A stretch of DNA of 61,886 nucleotides from Marinobacterium jannaschii DSM 6295 (GTDB lineage Bacteria; Pseudomonadota; Gammaproteobacteria; Pseudomonadales; Balneatricaceae): assembly GCF_000620085.1 (NCBI RefSeq), contig NZ_KK211071.1, positions 5,315 to 67,200 of the forward strand. Reading direction: 5' to 3'. The notes under the pieces were generated by a model. The model saw only the letters and a list, made by a program, of their open reading frames with translations. It searched no databases and was not told the DNA's origin. This document shows positions 1-10,331 of the stretch, one piece after another (within the stretch, counting starts at the first letter, position 1; every line of letters begins with the position of its first letter). The position numbers and the translations under genes were made by a program.

Positions 1-340
1 CGGTCATCGGTGGCAACGGTGTTGATGCTCAGGGTTGGCGCGGTCTTGTCGTAACTGATCGACTTGGTGGCCTGGGTGGCGTTATTACCCGCCTGATCAG
101 CCACATCCGCCGTGATCGATACGGTACCTTCACTCAGGCCCTGCACTTCGCTGCTGCTGAGCGTCACGCTCCAACTGCCGCTGCTGGCGGTCGTTGTTTT
201 GCTGACTCCGCCAACATCGACGCTGATGGTCTGGCCATCTTCGGCGTTGGTGCTGCCGCCAATGGTCAGGCTGCTATCATCTTCGCTGGCGTTAATCCGG
301 TCATCGGTGGCAACGGTGTTGATGCTCAGGGTTGGCGCGG
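1..340 (-). repeat. Bap-type Ig-like repeat, 297-bp period
   Basis: Bases 1-43 and 298-340 are identical, which sets a period of 297 bp or 99 residues in the adhesin frame. The unit begins with APTLSINTVATDDR and has the BapA-like Ig fold pattern. More copies probably lie to the left of the window. Confidence 0.85.
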
Positions 341-3300
341 TATTGTCGACGTTATAGCTGGTTTCATTGCTACCTGATGGCGTAGTGTTCGTCAGGTTAT
401 TTCCAGACGGATCCTGAATACCATGACCGCTGGCGAATGCCAGAGCAACGGTGCCGTCGAGATCGGCGAGATCACCACCGCTCAGCGTGATATCCCACGC
501 ATTAGAACCAGCCGACGTTACGTTGGTAATGGTCGCGGTGGTACCGCTAACAGTGAACTCACTGGCAGATAGGTTGTTGATCGTTTCGGAGAAGGTTACC
601 CGATAGGTCAAACTGTCGGCATTGGTCTGCTCTGAGGTCGGTGTCTGGCGTTCGATACTAACAACCGTAGGTACCTTGGTATCACCGCTGAAGTCCAGAT
701 CATTGCTGGCAAGGTTGTCTTCACTGGCAGCGCTGGTAAAGGTGTTGGCAGCAATAGAGATCTGGCCGCTCAGGCTCTGGGTATCAGCATCCGGTGTATA
801 GGTTGCGGTATAGAGACTGTCATCACCACCATCTACTTGCAGATTGGTGAGGACACCGCCGCTGACAGTAATATCGTCGGCAGTGAAGCCAACCGGTGCT
901 TCGCTGAAGTTAAAACTAACTGTAGCCGTCTCACCTGCCAACAGGGAGCTGGTATTGGCGGATATCGTTACGGTCGGGTTAACAACAACAGAGATCGTGG
1001 TTGCTGCAGTATCTGAAGTACCGCTGTCACCATCGGTCAGAACCAGATTCAGCACCCTGTCACCCGCCGTATCGCTGTCAGTATCAAACGTCAGGTTCTG
1101 TACCAGGGTCGCAACACGGGTCGCAGTTGCCTGGTCATTCAGGCTAACAATCAGGTTATCACTACCGCTGCCAGTACCATTGCTGGCGATGGTACCAATC
1201 ACCTGTCCATCTACGGTAATTGAGCTGCCCACATCGGTATTGCTGGACAGAGTCACGCCGGAACCGGCACGGATGCTGATCAGATCACCTGTCAGGCGAC
1301 CCGATGCGAAGGAAACGGTCAGCGCCCCACCATCAAAATCGCTGGAATCAATATCGCTGATCGCAGCCGCTGTGCCCTGATCAATCAGGACAGCGGATAG
1401 CGCAGATGCAACCGTCTGATTATCGGCTGCTCCCAGATAAGCGATAACCGGTTTATCGTTAATTGCATTGACGGTGACATTCCAGGTCACGCCGCTGGCA
1501 GAAACATGCGAAGAGGCATCGTCCGCCGTGGTATCGAAGGTATGGCGTGTTTCGCTGGTGCCATCCCACTCGGTATAGGACTGGTTGACACCCTGGCTGT
1601 TATCTACCGCATAAACGGTCAGGCCACCGGGTGTGCCGCTGAAATCAGCCACTGGCACAAAACGCAGATAGGTGTACTGAGACTCCAGCAACAAGGCTGC
1701 GCTGGCTGATACGGACCCAATATCATGCCAGTAATCCCCGTACTCGTCGTTGGAGTACTGCCACTTACCTTCAGTGGTTGGATTAGAAGCATCAGTGACT
1801 ATGGCTATCCCCGCCTTGTTATCGCTATCCGCATCGGAAAAACCGCTAGCCACAAGCAGGTCATCGACGGAATCACCCAGGTTGGGCCCTTCATTACCAT
1901 TAAAGACGTCCTCGAAATCCTTACTGACGATATCTTCATCAATCGCGGTCAGGCTGGCATCCGAGGACACTGTCGGCGCATCGTTGACCGCAACCGTATC
2001 AACCACCACCTGTACTGCACTGACGGACTCGGCTCCGGCGTTATCTTTCGCAACTACGGTAAAAGCACTTAAGCCAGTGTTGGGGGTATCTGGATCAAGA
2101 TCAACACCATTGGCATTACTGGCCGGAGTCCAAAACGCCTTATTGCTGGCATCGATAGTATCGTTACTGCCCGCCGCCCAGGCAGCGGCTGTACCGGCCG
2201 TAGCTCCAATCTTAAGAGTGCCGGTAGAAACCGCTTGAACCACAAAGCCAGTTACAAAGCCATCGCCATCCGCTTCGTTCCCTGCTGAGGCCAGGTCAGA
2301 GAAACTGATCTCTTTCTCGGTATCTTCAGTGCCGCCGGTGATGTTGCTGATAGAGGTCAGGGTAGGAAGATCATTAACTGCTGCGGTTGATACAACCACC
2401 TGCACCGCACTGGCCGACTCGCCAGCGACATCATCTTGCGCAACAACAGTAAAGGCGTTGAGGTTACCGTTCGTATTGCTCGCTGGCGTCCAGAAAGCTT
2501 TATTGCTGGCATCGATAGTATCGTTGCTACCCGCCGCCCAGGCAGTGGCCGTGCCGGCCGTGGCACCAATCTTGAGTGTGCCGGTAGAAACCGTTTGCAC
2601 CACAAAGCCAGTAACAGAGCCATCGCCATCCGCTTCGTTCCCTGCTGAGGTCAGGTCAGAGAAGCTGATCTCTTTCTCGGTATCTTCAGTGCCGCCGGTG
2701 ATATTGCTAATGGAGGTCAGGGTAGGAAGATCATTAACTGCTGCGGTTGAAACAACCACCTGCACCGCGCTGGCCGATTCCGCATTGGAGTCATCCTCAG
2801 CAACGACGGTAAAGGCATTCAGGCTACCGTTGGCATCTGCTGCGGGGGTCCAGAAAGCTTTATTGGTGGAGTTGATCGTATCGTTACTACCCGCCACCCA
2901 GGCCGTTGCAGTACCAACAGATGCACCAATTTTCAGAGTACCGGTAGACACGGCTTTCACCACAAAACCGTTCACCAAGCCATCGCTATCCGCTTCGTTA
3001 CCTGCTGTCGTCAGGTCGGAGAAACTGATCTCTTTTTCTGTATCTTCGGTGCCACCAGTGATACTGCTGATGGAGGTTAGGATCGGCGCATCATTAACCG
3101 CAGCCGTCTCAACCACCACCTGTACTGCACTGGCCGACTCAGCACCGACATTATCCTCCGCGACAACTGTAAAGGCATTGAGGTTGCCATTGGCATTACT
3201 GGCCGGAGTCCAGAACGCTTTATTACTGGCGTCGATGGTATCGTTACTACCCGCCGCCCAGGCTGTAGCCGTACCTGCCGTAGCACCAATTTTAAGGGTA

Positions 3301-5594
3301 CCGGTAGAAACTGCTTTCACCACAAAGCCAGTAACCGAACCATCGCTGTCCGCTTCGTTACCTGCTGCGGTCAAGTCAGAGAAGCTGATCTCTTTCTCGG
3401 TATCTTCGGTGCCGCCGGTAATATTACTGATAATAGTCAGTGTTGGGTTAGCATTTGAAACCGCCAGCTCGTCATAGACAAAGTTATCGACCGCGAGGTA
3501 GTTCATCGATCCGCTAAGGACGAACTCAACGGTATCGATGTCCGTTGTAAGGAAACCTGTACCGGTCAGATCGATACGCTGCCAGGCTCCACCTTCAGCA
3601 GCCGGACTCTGGCCAAAAGCGAAAGTGGTAACATTTGCTGAAACCACCTGCTGGCCATTGAGTTTACCTATGACGGTAATTGTCTCACCAGCATCCATGA
3701 CATTTCCGCCCTTGTCAGAGGATGGCCAGACATCAAACATCACGGCCTTGAAGGCGTACCCACTTGGCGCACTAATACCGCCAATATTTCCTGTCCGGAT
3801 CTCACCGAAGCCAGAATCCATATAGGCATCGGAGTTACCGTTAGCGCCAATCTGATTGGAGCCATAATTATCTACTTTCTGGCCAATCATATTGCCGGTG
3901 AGGGTAAAAGTCTGACTGGAGGCGGTAAAGCTCGTGCCATTGTTAGCAATCGCCTCATAGTCATAGGAGTCGCCGGTACCCACATCGGAGATATTTACAG
4001 TGACCGTTGCATCGGTCGTGTTGTTACTGGCTCCACCGTCATCAGTCCGAACCGTCAGGGTATAAGCGGTTGTACCATCTTCATAATCCAAGTCACCGCT
4101 ATCGTTAACAGTGACGGCGCCGGTAGAGCTATCGATAGCAAATGCCAGATTGCCGTCTTTATCACTATCAGTATTGCCAGAGGTAATGCTGTAAGTGAGT
4201 CCTGTATCGGTAGCGCCACCATCGCCATCGTTGGCATTTACATCAATAACACTGGTGCCGTTAGCACTGTTTTCGGCAACGGCGACATTTTCTGCGCCGT
4301 CAGAGAGATCTCCCGAAAATACAGGCGCTGTATTAACCGCGACTGGGGAAACACTTATATTGTCAATCTCAGGCATAGCCGGAGCATTAAAGGAGAATCG
4401 AACCTCATCGACATTATCAAAAGATGCGCCAAAAGTTAGTACGCCGTAGACCCCACCAGCCGTCGTTGCTGTCATAGTGTAGCTAATGCTACCGGCACTA
4501 TCAGATGTGTTCAGGTCTACAGACTCGGCCGATACCACCAACGAGTTGTCTCGATATCCTGAAATCGAGACAATTGTTCCAGCCTCAGTGCTACCGTTCC
4601 CGAAGTCGAATGAGTTTAGATCGAAATCCGTACCATCAGCAGATTTCATATAATATTCGATCTGAGCAAGACTGCCTCCTTGGTTGTATAGAATACTCCG
4701 ATCAGAAGCATCCCCGTCGTTATTCAGGTTTTGACCTTGCTCTGTAAATGTAGGGTTTGCAATATTGATTGCGCTATCTGCCCCAAGTGTCCAACCACTA
4801 AGCGTATAGGTAGTCACCCCTATTTCATATTTGAGGTTAGTGTTATCGAAATTTTCGCTGTCGATAGCCAACACACCCTTGAAGCTATTACCCACTATCA
4901 GGGAAGACAAAGGGCTACCATCAATTTGTCCTAGCATCTGCTCCAGTATCCAATCTCCATTTTTCAACGTCGATCCGGTTTTGTTGTCCGAAGCAGCCAC
5001 ATCGGCATCTGTCAGTTGTGCTATACGAGCAATAAAGTCAATCCCAGCATCACTTTCGGCCACATCACAGCCATAGATCAGCAGATCACCATCATCCGTC
5101 AGTGCCGATCCGATATCCGCCAGGGCCACGGAGTGGCTCTCGATGTTTTCATCAGAGAGTACCGCTTCACCCAGACTGATCTGTCCATCATCGCCATGGG
5201 ATAAAAGATGAATCGCATCATAGCCTTCGTTCTGCTGTGCCCAGCGCTGCAGCTGGCTGATACCATCAGATTCGCCATTCAGCAGGTAGATCTCGACACC
5301 CGGGCGTATACCCTCGACCAGCGATTGGTAGTCGTCCACGCTGGTATCGATAAACGCAACTTCCTTTCTGCCGTTATTCGCTGCAGGATCGGCGGCCTGA
5401 ACCTGAACAGGTGCGAGTGCGTCCGGCTGGCTTGTGGACTCAGTGACGTCACTGTCATAGGCCACATCAGTCAGTGCTTCCGCACCGGTTGCAACTGCGG
5501 CGCCATCAAGCAGAATACGCGGCTCCAGCGCAGTAATAAGAGGCTTACGTTTAAACTGGACGGCGTTTTTAGCGGTTTTTGGATACTTAGGCAT
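1..5594 (-). CDS. Giant LEPR-XLL / DUF4347 repeat adhesin, N-terminal part (runs off left edge)
   Basis: The minus frame from the ATG at 5594 is open to the left edge, over 1860 codons with no stop. Residues 23-32 read LEPRILLDGA, the LEPR-XLL motif found at the N-terminus of very large secreted repeat proteins. Residues about 77-215 match DUF4347, with SHG (His133) and YGC (Cys176). A cadherin-like repeat (about 4330-3985), four copies of a ~120-residue module (3450-1978) and Bap-type Ig-like repeats of 99 residues near the left edge follow. An AGGGA ribosome site lies 8 bases before the ATG. The tolC-family and HlyD-type genes directly upstream on the same strand suggest a dedicated export system. 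The C-terminus is not visible, so the secretion signal class cannot be judged. A role in biofilm or adhesion is inferred from the repeat type. Confidence 0.85.
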   Translation of the reverse strand, partial: MPKYPKTAKNAVQFKRKPLITALEPRILLDGAAVATGAEALTDVAYDSDVTESTSQPDALAPVQVQAADPAANNGRKEVAFIDTSVDDYQSLVEGIRPGVEIYLLNGESDGISQLQRWAQQNEGYDAIHLLSHGDDGQISLGEAVLSDENIESHSVALADIGSALTDDGDLLIYGCDVAESDAGIDFIARIAQLTDADVAASDNKTGSTLKNGDWILEQMLGQIDGSPLSSLIVGNSFKGVLAIDSENFDNTNLKYEIGVTTYTLSGWTLGADSAINIANPTFTEQGQNLNNDGDASDRSILYNQGGSLAQIEYYMKSADGTDFDLNSFDFGNGSTEAGTIVSISGYRDNSLVVSAESVDLNTSDSAGSISYTMTATTAGGVYGVLTFGASFDNVDEVRFSFNAPAMPEIDNISVSPVAVNTAPVFSGDLSDGAENVAVAENSANGTSVIDVNANDGDGGATDTGLTYSITSGNTDSDKDGNLAFAIDSSTGAVTVNDSGDLDYEDGTTAYTLTVRTDDGGASNNTTDATVTVNISDVGTGDSYDYEAIANNGTSFTASSQTFTLTGNMIGQKVDNYGSNQIGANGNSDAYMDSGFGEIRTGNIGGISAPSGYAFKAVMFDVWPSSDKGGNVMDAGETITVIGKLNGQQVVSANVTTFAFGQSPAAEGGAWQRIDLTGTGFLTTDIDTVEFVLSGSMNYLAVDNFVYDELAVSNANPTLTIISNITGGTEDTEKEISFSDLTAAGNEADSDGSVTGFVVKAVSTGTLKIGATAGTATAWAAGSNDTIDASNKAFWTPASNANGNLNAFTVVAEDNVGAESASAVQVVVETAAVNDAPILTSISSITGGTEDTEKEISFSDLTTAGNEADSDGLVNGFVVKAVSTGTLKIGASVGTATAWVAGSNDTINSTNKAFWTPAADANGSLNAFTVVAEDDSNAESASAVQVVVSTAAVNDLPTLTSISNITGGTEDTEKEISFSDLTSAGNEADGDGSVTGFVVQTVSTGTLKIGATAGTATAWAAGSNDTIDASNKAFWTPASNTNGNLNAFTVVAQDDVAGESASAVQVVVSTAAVNDLPTLTSISNITGGTEDTEKEISFSDLASAGNEADGDGFVTGFVVQAVSTGTLKIGATAGTAAAWAAGSNDTIDASNKAFWTPASNANGVDLDPDTPNTGLSAFTVVAKDNAGAESVSAVQVVVDTVAVNDAPTVSSDASLTAIDEDIVSKDFEDVFNGNEGPNLGDSVDDLLVASGFSDADSDNKAGIAIVTDASNPTTEGKWQYSNDEYGDYWHDIGSVSASAALLLESQYTYLRFVPVADFSGTPGGLTVYAVDNSQGVNQSYTEWDGTSETRHTFDTTADDASSHVSASGVTWNVTVNAINDKPVIAYLGAADNQTVASALSAVLIDQGTAAAISDIDSSDFDGGALTVSFASGRLTGDLISIRAGSGVTLSSNTDVGSSITVDGQVIGTIASNGTGSGSDNLIVSLNDQATATRVATLVQNLTFDTDSDTAGDRVLNLVLTDGDSGTSDTAATTISVVVNPTVTISANTSSLLAGETATVSFNFSEAPVGFTADDITVSGGVLTNLQVDGGDDSLYTATYTPDADTQSLSGQISIAANTFTSAASEDNLASNDLDFSGDTKVPTVVSIERQTPTSEQTNADSLTYRVTFSETINNLSASEFTVSGTTATITNVTSAGSNAWDITLSGGDLADLDGTVALAFASGHGIQDPSGNNLTNTTPSGSNETSYNVDNTAPTLSINTVATDDRINASEDDSSLTIGGSTNAEDGQTISVDVGGVSKTTTASSGSWSVTLSSSEVQGLSEGTVSITADVADQAGNNATQATKSISYDKTAPTLSINTVATDD
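1978..3450 (-). repeat. Four tandem ~120-residue adhesin modules, ~360-bp period
   Basis: Landmarks such as the TEDTEKEISFSDL coding segment recur at about 2310, 2670, 3030 and 3390, giving a 360-bp period. The leftmost copy (about 1978-2370) has a ~30-bp insertion coding DLDPDTPN. The copies are nearly identical at DNA level, suggesting recent duplication or homogenisation. Confidence 0.85.
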
Positions 5595-5665
5595 AGCTAA
5601 TTTCCCTGCTACCATGCGACAAGACACCGACTTAAAGCGGCTAACCTTGCAGACACGGATCTGAC

Positions 5666-6391
5666 TTATTCTGTTTCTGAAGGCGCGTCAAAAAAGGCGG
5701 TCGCGCTCATTCCGGGTATCAAACTATCACTACTGGCAAAACGGGCTCTGAGAGTCAGAGTCTGACTCACCGGATCGATAGCCGGGTTTATGGCCACAAC
5801 GCTGGCTTTAAGCTCTCCCCCGGTTTCATCGATCTTCATTCGCAGGTTCATACCTGCACGAAGCCATTTCATCCAGACCGCAGGCACTACCAGCTCAGCC
5901 TCAAGGCGCTTATCGGCAACGATCTCGATAAGCTCTTGTTGCTGACGGATATTTTCATGACGATTAACAAGTAAGCTAACGACCCGACCACTGTAAGGAG
6001 CACGAATACTGCACCGTTTAGTGTTAAGGCGGGCAATTTTCAGCTCCGCACGGGTCTGTTCAAATTCTGATTGGGCCAGGGCTACATCAAGTGCACCGAT
6101 AGAGGCAAGTTCATTCAACTGCTGGGCATTTTTCAGCTTGATCTCCGCCACTTTATTTTCAGCTCCGACCTTTTCAGCCTGGGCCTCATAAAGATCACAA
6201 TTCAAGCCGACAAGCAGGTCTCCTTTTCGGAATCGTTCGCCCGCACGCTTAGGTAGCGCAATGACTTTAGCCGCAAGTTCGCCGGAGAGGATCGCCCGGT
6301 CCAGCGATTTAACGACAGCCCTCGCCTCCAACGCTGCTGTTGCCTGTGCAGAAAAAAGCAGCGCCAGAGAAAGCCCAATCAGAGGTTTCAT
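5666..6391 (-). CDS. Short HlyD/RND-type periplasmic adaptor protein
   Basis: A 241-residue membrane-fusion (adaptor) protein with a signal peptide at about 1-19 ending in ATA. Two half-lipoyl strands flank a helical hairpin (residues about 70-125, rich in A, E, L and K), followed by a beta-barrel region. The second lipoyl half includes the IRAPYSGRV signature. It is shorter than usual HlyD proteins (about 390-480 residues) and lacks an N-terminal transmembrane anchor, so it looks like a periplasmic RND-type adaptor rather than a classic type I one. It sits 17 bases after the tolC-family gene and 71 bases before the giant adhesin, in one operon. Its inner-membrane partner is not in the window. 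Confidence 0.85.
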   Translation of the reverse strand: MKPLIGLSLALLFSAQATAALEARAVVKSLDRAILSGELAAKVIALPKRAGERFRKGDLLVGLNCDLYEAQAEKVGAENKVAEIKLKNAQQLNELASIGALDVALAQSEFEQTRAELKIARLNTKRCSIRAPYSGRVVSLLVNRHENIRQQQELIEIVADKRLEAELVVPAVWMKWLRAGMNLRMKIDETGGELKASVVAINPAIDPVSQTLTLRARFASSDSLIPGMSATAFFDAPSETE

Positions 6392-6408
6392 TTATTAAAT
6401 CGCCTCGG

Positions 6409-8016
6409 TCAGATCAACGGACTATCGGAAGACTGATTTGCTTCAGCAGACTTCGTTAGCGATGGGTTCTCAATATCGGCCTCAGCACTAACTGGGGTAG
6501 CCGCTTTCACCTGCTCCAGCTCACCACGCTTCCAACGATCAAAGCGCTGTTCGATCGCACTGGTCAGGTTGGTCAATCCAGCTTCTTTATAGTCGTCCGG
6601 CAGCAGATCCATACCCATGGTCACGAATACGCGGCCATAGCTATTTTGCAGATTGGCGTAGGCCACATCACGACGAAGCTCCGCCAACAGGGTGTTGAGT
6701 GACTCGCGGATCAGATCCAGTTCAGAGCCTCGCTGGGTCTGAGCGCTGTTGCGGGTATGCGCGTTAATCCGGTTAGCAACATCAAAATACTGATCTGCCA
6801 GCTCGAAGGATTTACGCGCCTGCTCGAAGCGAATGTTTGACAGGTGCACCTGGGTCAGTACCGCCATTGACGCGGCCAGTCTCTGTTCCTCAGCCAGGGC
6901 TTCCCGGGTCTTAGCCAGATCTCGCTCAGCCCCTACTTTGAACACATCAAACAAGTTCCAGCTGATTCGGGCACCTACACTGGTCCAGTCCTGGTTCAAC
7001 AAGAAGTCGCTATTGTCGCGATAAGCGCCGGCTTCCAGCGTAATGCCAGGCAACATGCTCAACATCGCGGCGCGGGTATCAGCGGCCGATATACGTTTCT
7101 GGTAGTAGGTCTCGACCAGTTCAGGACGCTGGCTTAATGCCTGCTCTTCCATCTCTTGCAGCGAGATGGATAATTCCGGCACGGTAAAATCGGGCTGGCT
7201 GACATCGGCAAGTTCGAACTCACTGCCTGGCTTCATGCCCATCAGGGCCGCCAGCTCAGTTTTTGCGTTAATCAGATCCTGCCGTAATGACTGCAGAGAA
7301 CGCTGTACATCAAGTAGCTCGCGCTGATAAAAAAGGGCCTCAAGCGGCGAACGCAGGCGTAACTGCTCTACCCTGCGGGAGTTATCCAGCGCCCTGGATG
7401 CATCACCGATCAAAGGTGAAATTTTCTGCAGCAGGCGTTCCGCCGATACCGCACGCCAGTACGCGGCACGGACCTCCTGGGTAATGTTGTGACCGACTTT
7501 GCGCTCACGCTCTTTAGCGATCAGGTAACGATCCGCCTGCTGATGGGCACGTACGTAGGAAAGGCCAAAATCGAGGATATTCCAGCTGAATGCAACGCTG
7601 CCGTTGGAACGCTCTTTATCCTGGGAGACTGAGTAGGTCGGATTTGGTCCTAAGGCGTTGGGCTGCCCGTCGGTGAAGGTCACGCTGGCAGAGGCAGCAA
7701 AGTTATTGCGCTTGGCGTAACCCGCTGAAGCGGTCAGGTCTGGCAACATCTCGTAGCGCACCAGATCGACCTGCCCCTGGGCTAGCGCAGATTCCAGTGC
7801 CTTTAGTTTCTTTTCGCGGTTGAATTTGACCGCGCGGGCGATCGCCTCATTCAGAGAAACGGGGGCATCGGCTACAGCTTGTTCGCGATCCAGCCGATCC
7901 AGATCCGATTTGACGGTACTCAGTACGTTATCTGGTGAAACTACCTGAGGAGAAACAGAGCAGCCACTGATCGCAGCAGCCAGCGTTGTAGCCAGTATTG
8001 TTTTTCTGAACATCAT
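6409..8016 (-). CDS. TolC-family outer membrane efflux lipoprotein
   Basis: About 535 residues of outer membrane factor type, with two duplicated helical halves rich in A, E, L, Q and R. The N-terminus has a lipoprotein signal with lipobox ISGC at about residues 16-19. The frame stays open to a TTG at 8031, but an ATG at 8016 lies six bases after GAG, so I prefer that start (8013 is also possible). It is the first gene of the adhesin export operon, read from the promoter at 8188-8215. In type I and tripartite systems such proteins form the outer membrane channel. Its partners here are the adaptor at 5666-6391 and probably the giant adhesin as cargo. Confidence 0.9.
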   Translation of the reverse strand: MMFRKTILATTLAAAISGCSVSPQVVSPDNVLSTVKSDLDRLDREQAVADAPVSLNEAIARAVKFNREKKLKALESALAQGQVDLVRYEMLPDLTASAGYAKRNNFAASASVTFTDGQPNALGPNPTYSVSQDKERSNGSVAFSWNILDFGLSYVRAHQQADRYLIAKERERKVGHNITQEVRAAYWRAVSAERLLQKISPLIGDASRALDNSRRVEQLRLRSPLEALFYQRELLDVQRSLQSLRQDLINAKTELAALMGMKPGSEFELADVSQPDFTVPELSISLQEMEEQALSQRPELVETYYQKRISAADTRAAMLSMLPGITLEAGAYRDNSDFLLNQDWTSVGARISWNLFDVFKVGAERDLAKTREALAEEQRLAASMAVLTQVHLSNIRFEQARKSFELADQYFDVANRINAHTRNSAQTQRGSELDLIRESLNTLLAELRRDVAYANLQNSYGRVFVTMGMDLLPDDYKEAGLTNLTSAIEQRFDRWKRGELEQVKAATPVSAEADIENPSLTKSAEANQSSDSPLI

Positions 8017-8115
8017 TCCATTCTCAGTCAACTAGGATTGAAGCCTTATCACTACGGACAGGACCTCTCCATTGCTGAGTGGCGTTCCATGCCCAGAGTA
8101 GCTCATTTGGTAGCT

Positions 8116-8174
8116 GCAATCTGGTAGCGTTTAGTATCCCTTGGCTTAGCCAGCGCTAAATCAGCCCAGATTGC
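8116..8174 (-). ncRNA. Nested hairpin in the 5' leader of the adhesin operon
   Basis: GCAATCTGG (8116-8124) pairs perfectly with CCAGATTGC (8166-8174). Inside lie TTTAG/CTAAA and a TGGCT/AGCCA palindrome. The structure starts within about ten bases of the transcription start predicted from the promoter at 8188-8215 and precedes a leader of about 165 nt. I do not recognise a known riboswitch; conserved c-di-GMP-I (GEMM) motifs are absent. Confidence 0.4.
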
Positions 8175-8187
8175 AAAAACCATAAAG

Positions 8188-8215
8188 ATTATAGTTGAAA
8201 GATAGCAGGAGACAA
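8188..8215 (-). promoter_or_regulatory. Sigma70-type promoter of the tolC-adaptor-adhesin operon
   Basis: On the minus strand TTGTCT (8215-8210) is followed after 16 bases by a perfect TATAAT (8193-8188). The predicted start is near 8181, about 165 bases before the tolC-family ATG. Confidence 0.6.
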
Positions 8216-8600
8216 ACATGAATGGAACGAATATTAAAGTAAACCGTTTATGAATTTAAAACAATTCAATAACCTGATCCCTTACAGGCTTTTCGGCAAC
8301 ATTCTTCGACAATAAAAAGCTAACGAGGTGAATCAAAATTGTAAGCTTCTGCGCTCCAGCATCCCGAAACACAGCCGTTCAATCCATAACCTATTGATTA
8401 GCCGATTACATACTGGAAACAAAACCTGCCACAACTACCAGGTAAGTCGAACCCAAAGCCAAGCTAGCACAACCCACGCAGCTAAAGACAGCTGCACAGA
8501 CACGCCTGAAGCCCATACTAATCAGAGGCAGCATTCAAACAAACCAATACCAGAAAAGTGCTGATACTATATTAACAGCACCACCAACCGCTGAAAGCAG
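8216..8600. other. Intergenic stretch with no supported gene
   Basis: Between the adhesin operon promoter and the serS terminator I see no convincing gene. A 78-codon plus-strand frame at 8328-8564 has low-complexity composition (rich in S, T, N, H and Q) and no family resemblance, and I do not call it. Confidence 0.5.
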
Positions 8601-8603
8601 GCA

Positions 8604-8634
8604 TAAAAAAACCGCCTCAACAGAGACGGCTTTA
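8604..8634 (-). terminator. Intrinsic terminator after serS
   Basis: Read on the minus strand, AAAGCCGTCTC and GAGGCGGTTTT form a stem around TGTT followed by a run of T. It lies just downstream of the serS stop. Confidence 0.8.
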
Positions 8635-8654
8635 ACATTCAAACCAGAGATCCA

Positions 8655-9935
<1,281 letters not shown>

Positions 9936-9949
9936 TTAATGCACCTTAA

Positions 9950-10321
9950 TCAGAACAAGCGTGTAATCCATAAGCCCGCAGACAGCGCGGCTATACATAA
10001 CAAGACGCTTAATAATATATAAATCATTGCGGACATTACATGCCCTTCCTGCAGCATTGCCACAGTTTCCAGAGAAAAGGTGGAAAAAGTGGTAAAGGCG
10101 CCCATAAACCCAACCATTAGCAGCGGCCGGAATTCAGGATCAAGCTTTGATTTCTCGAGGATCAGCACAAAGCAGACACCCATCAGGAAGCTACCAACGG
10201 CATTACAGGCCAGGGTACCCATTGGCAGCTTATGAGTTGCGTTGTTGAGCAATCCACTCACCCAGTATCGCCCCAGCGCCCCCAACGCTCCGCCGATGGC
10301 GATGAATACAATATGCAGCAC
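9950..10321 (-). CDS. crcB: Fluoride ion exporter CrcB/Fluc
   Basis: A small four-helix membrane protein that lowers cytoplasmic fluoride. Family marks are GGALGALGRYW near the start, the TLACNAVGSFLMG helix and GAFTTFSTFS, the last holding the Phe/Thr pore residues. The frame is open back to 10372, but a GTG at 10321 preceded by GAGGGG gives the family-typical 123 residues and removes overlap with rarA, so I use it. It is inserted between rarA and serS, which are often neighbours without it. No fluoride riboswitch can be placed directly in front because the gene is inside an operon. Confidence 0.93.
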   Translation of the reverse strand: MLHIVFIAIGGALGALGRYWVSGLLNNATHKLPMGTLACNAVGSFLMGVCFVLILEKSKLDPEFRPLLMVGFMGAFTTFSTFSLETVAMLQEGHVMSAMIYILLSVLLCIAALSAGLWITRLF

Positions 10322-10331
10322 CGCTTTCCCC

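Noticed and set aside
2329-3477. 382-codon plus frame over the adhesin repeats
   Set aside because: Antisense shadow of the repeated adhesin; its composition follows the repeat period.
8096-8150. tRNA-like string (AGAGTAGCTCATTTGGTAG)
   Set aside because: No acceptor stem or anticodon arm follows; it is part of the leader hairpin region.
8328-8564. 78-codon plus frame upstream of serS terminator
   Set aside because: Low-complexity composition, no ribosome site, no family resemblance.
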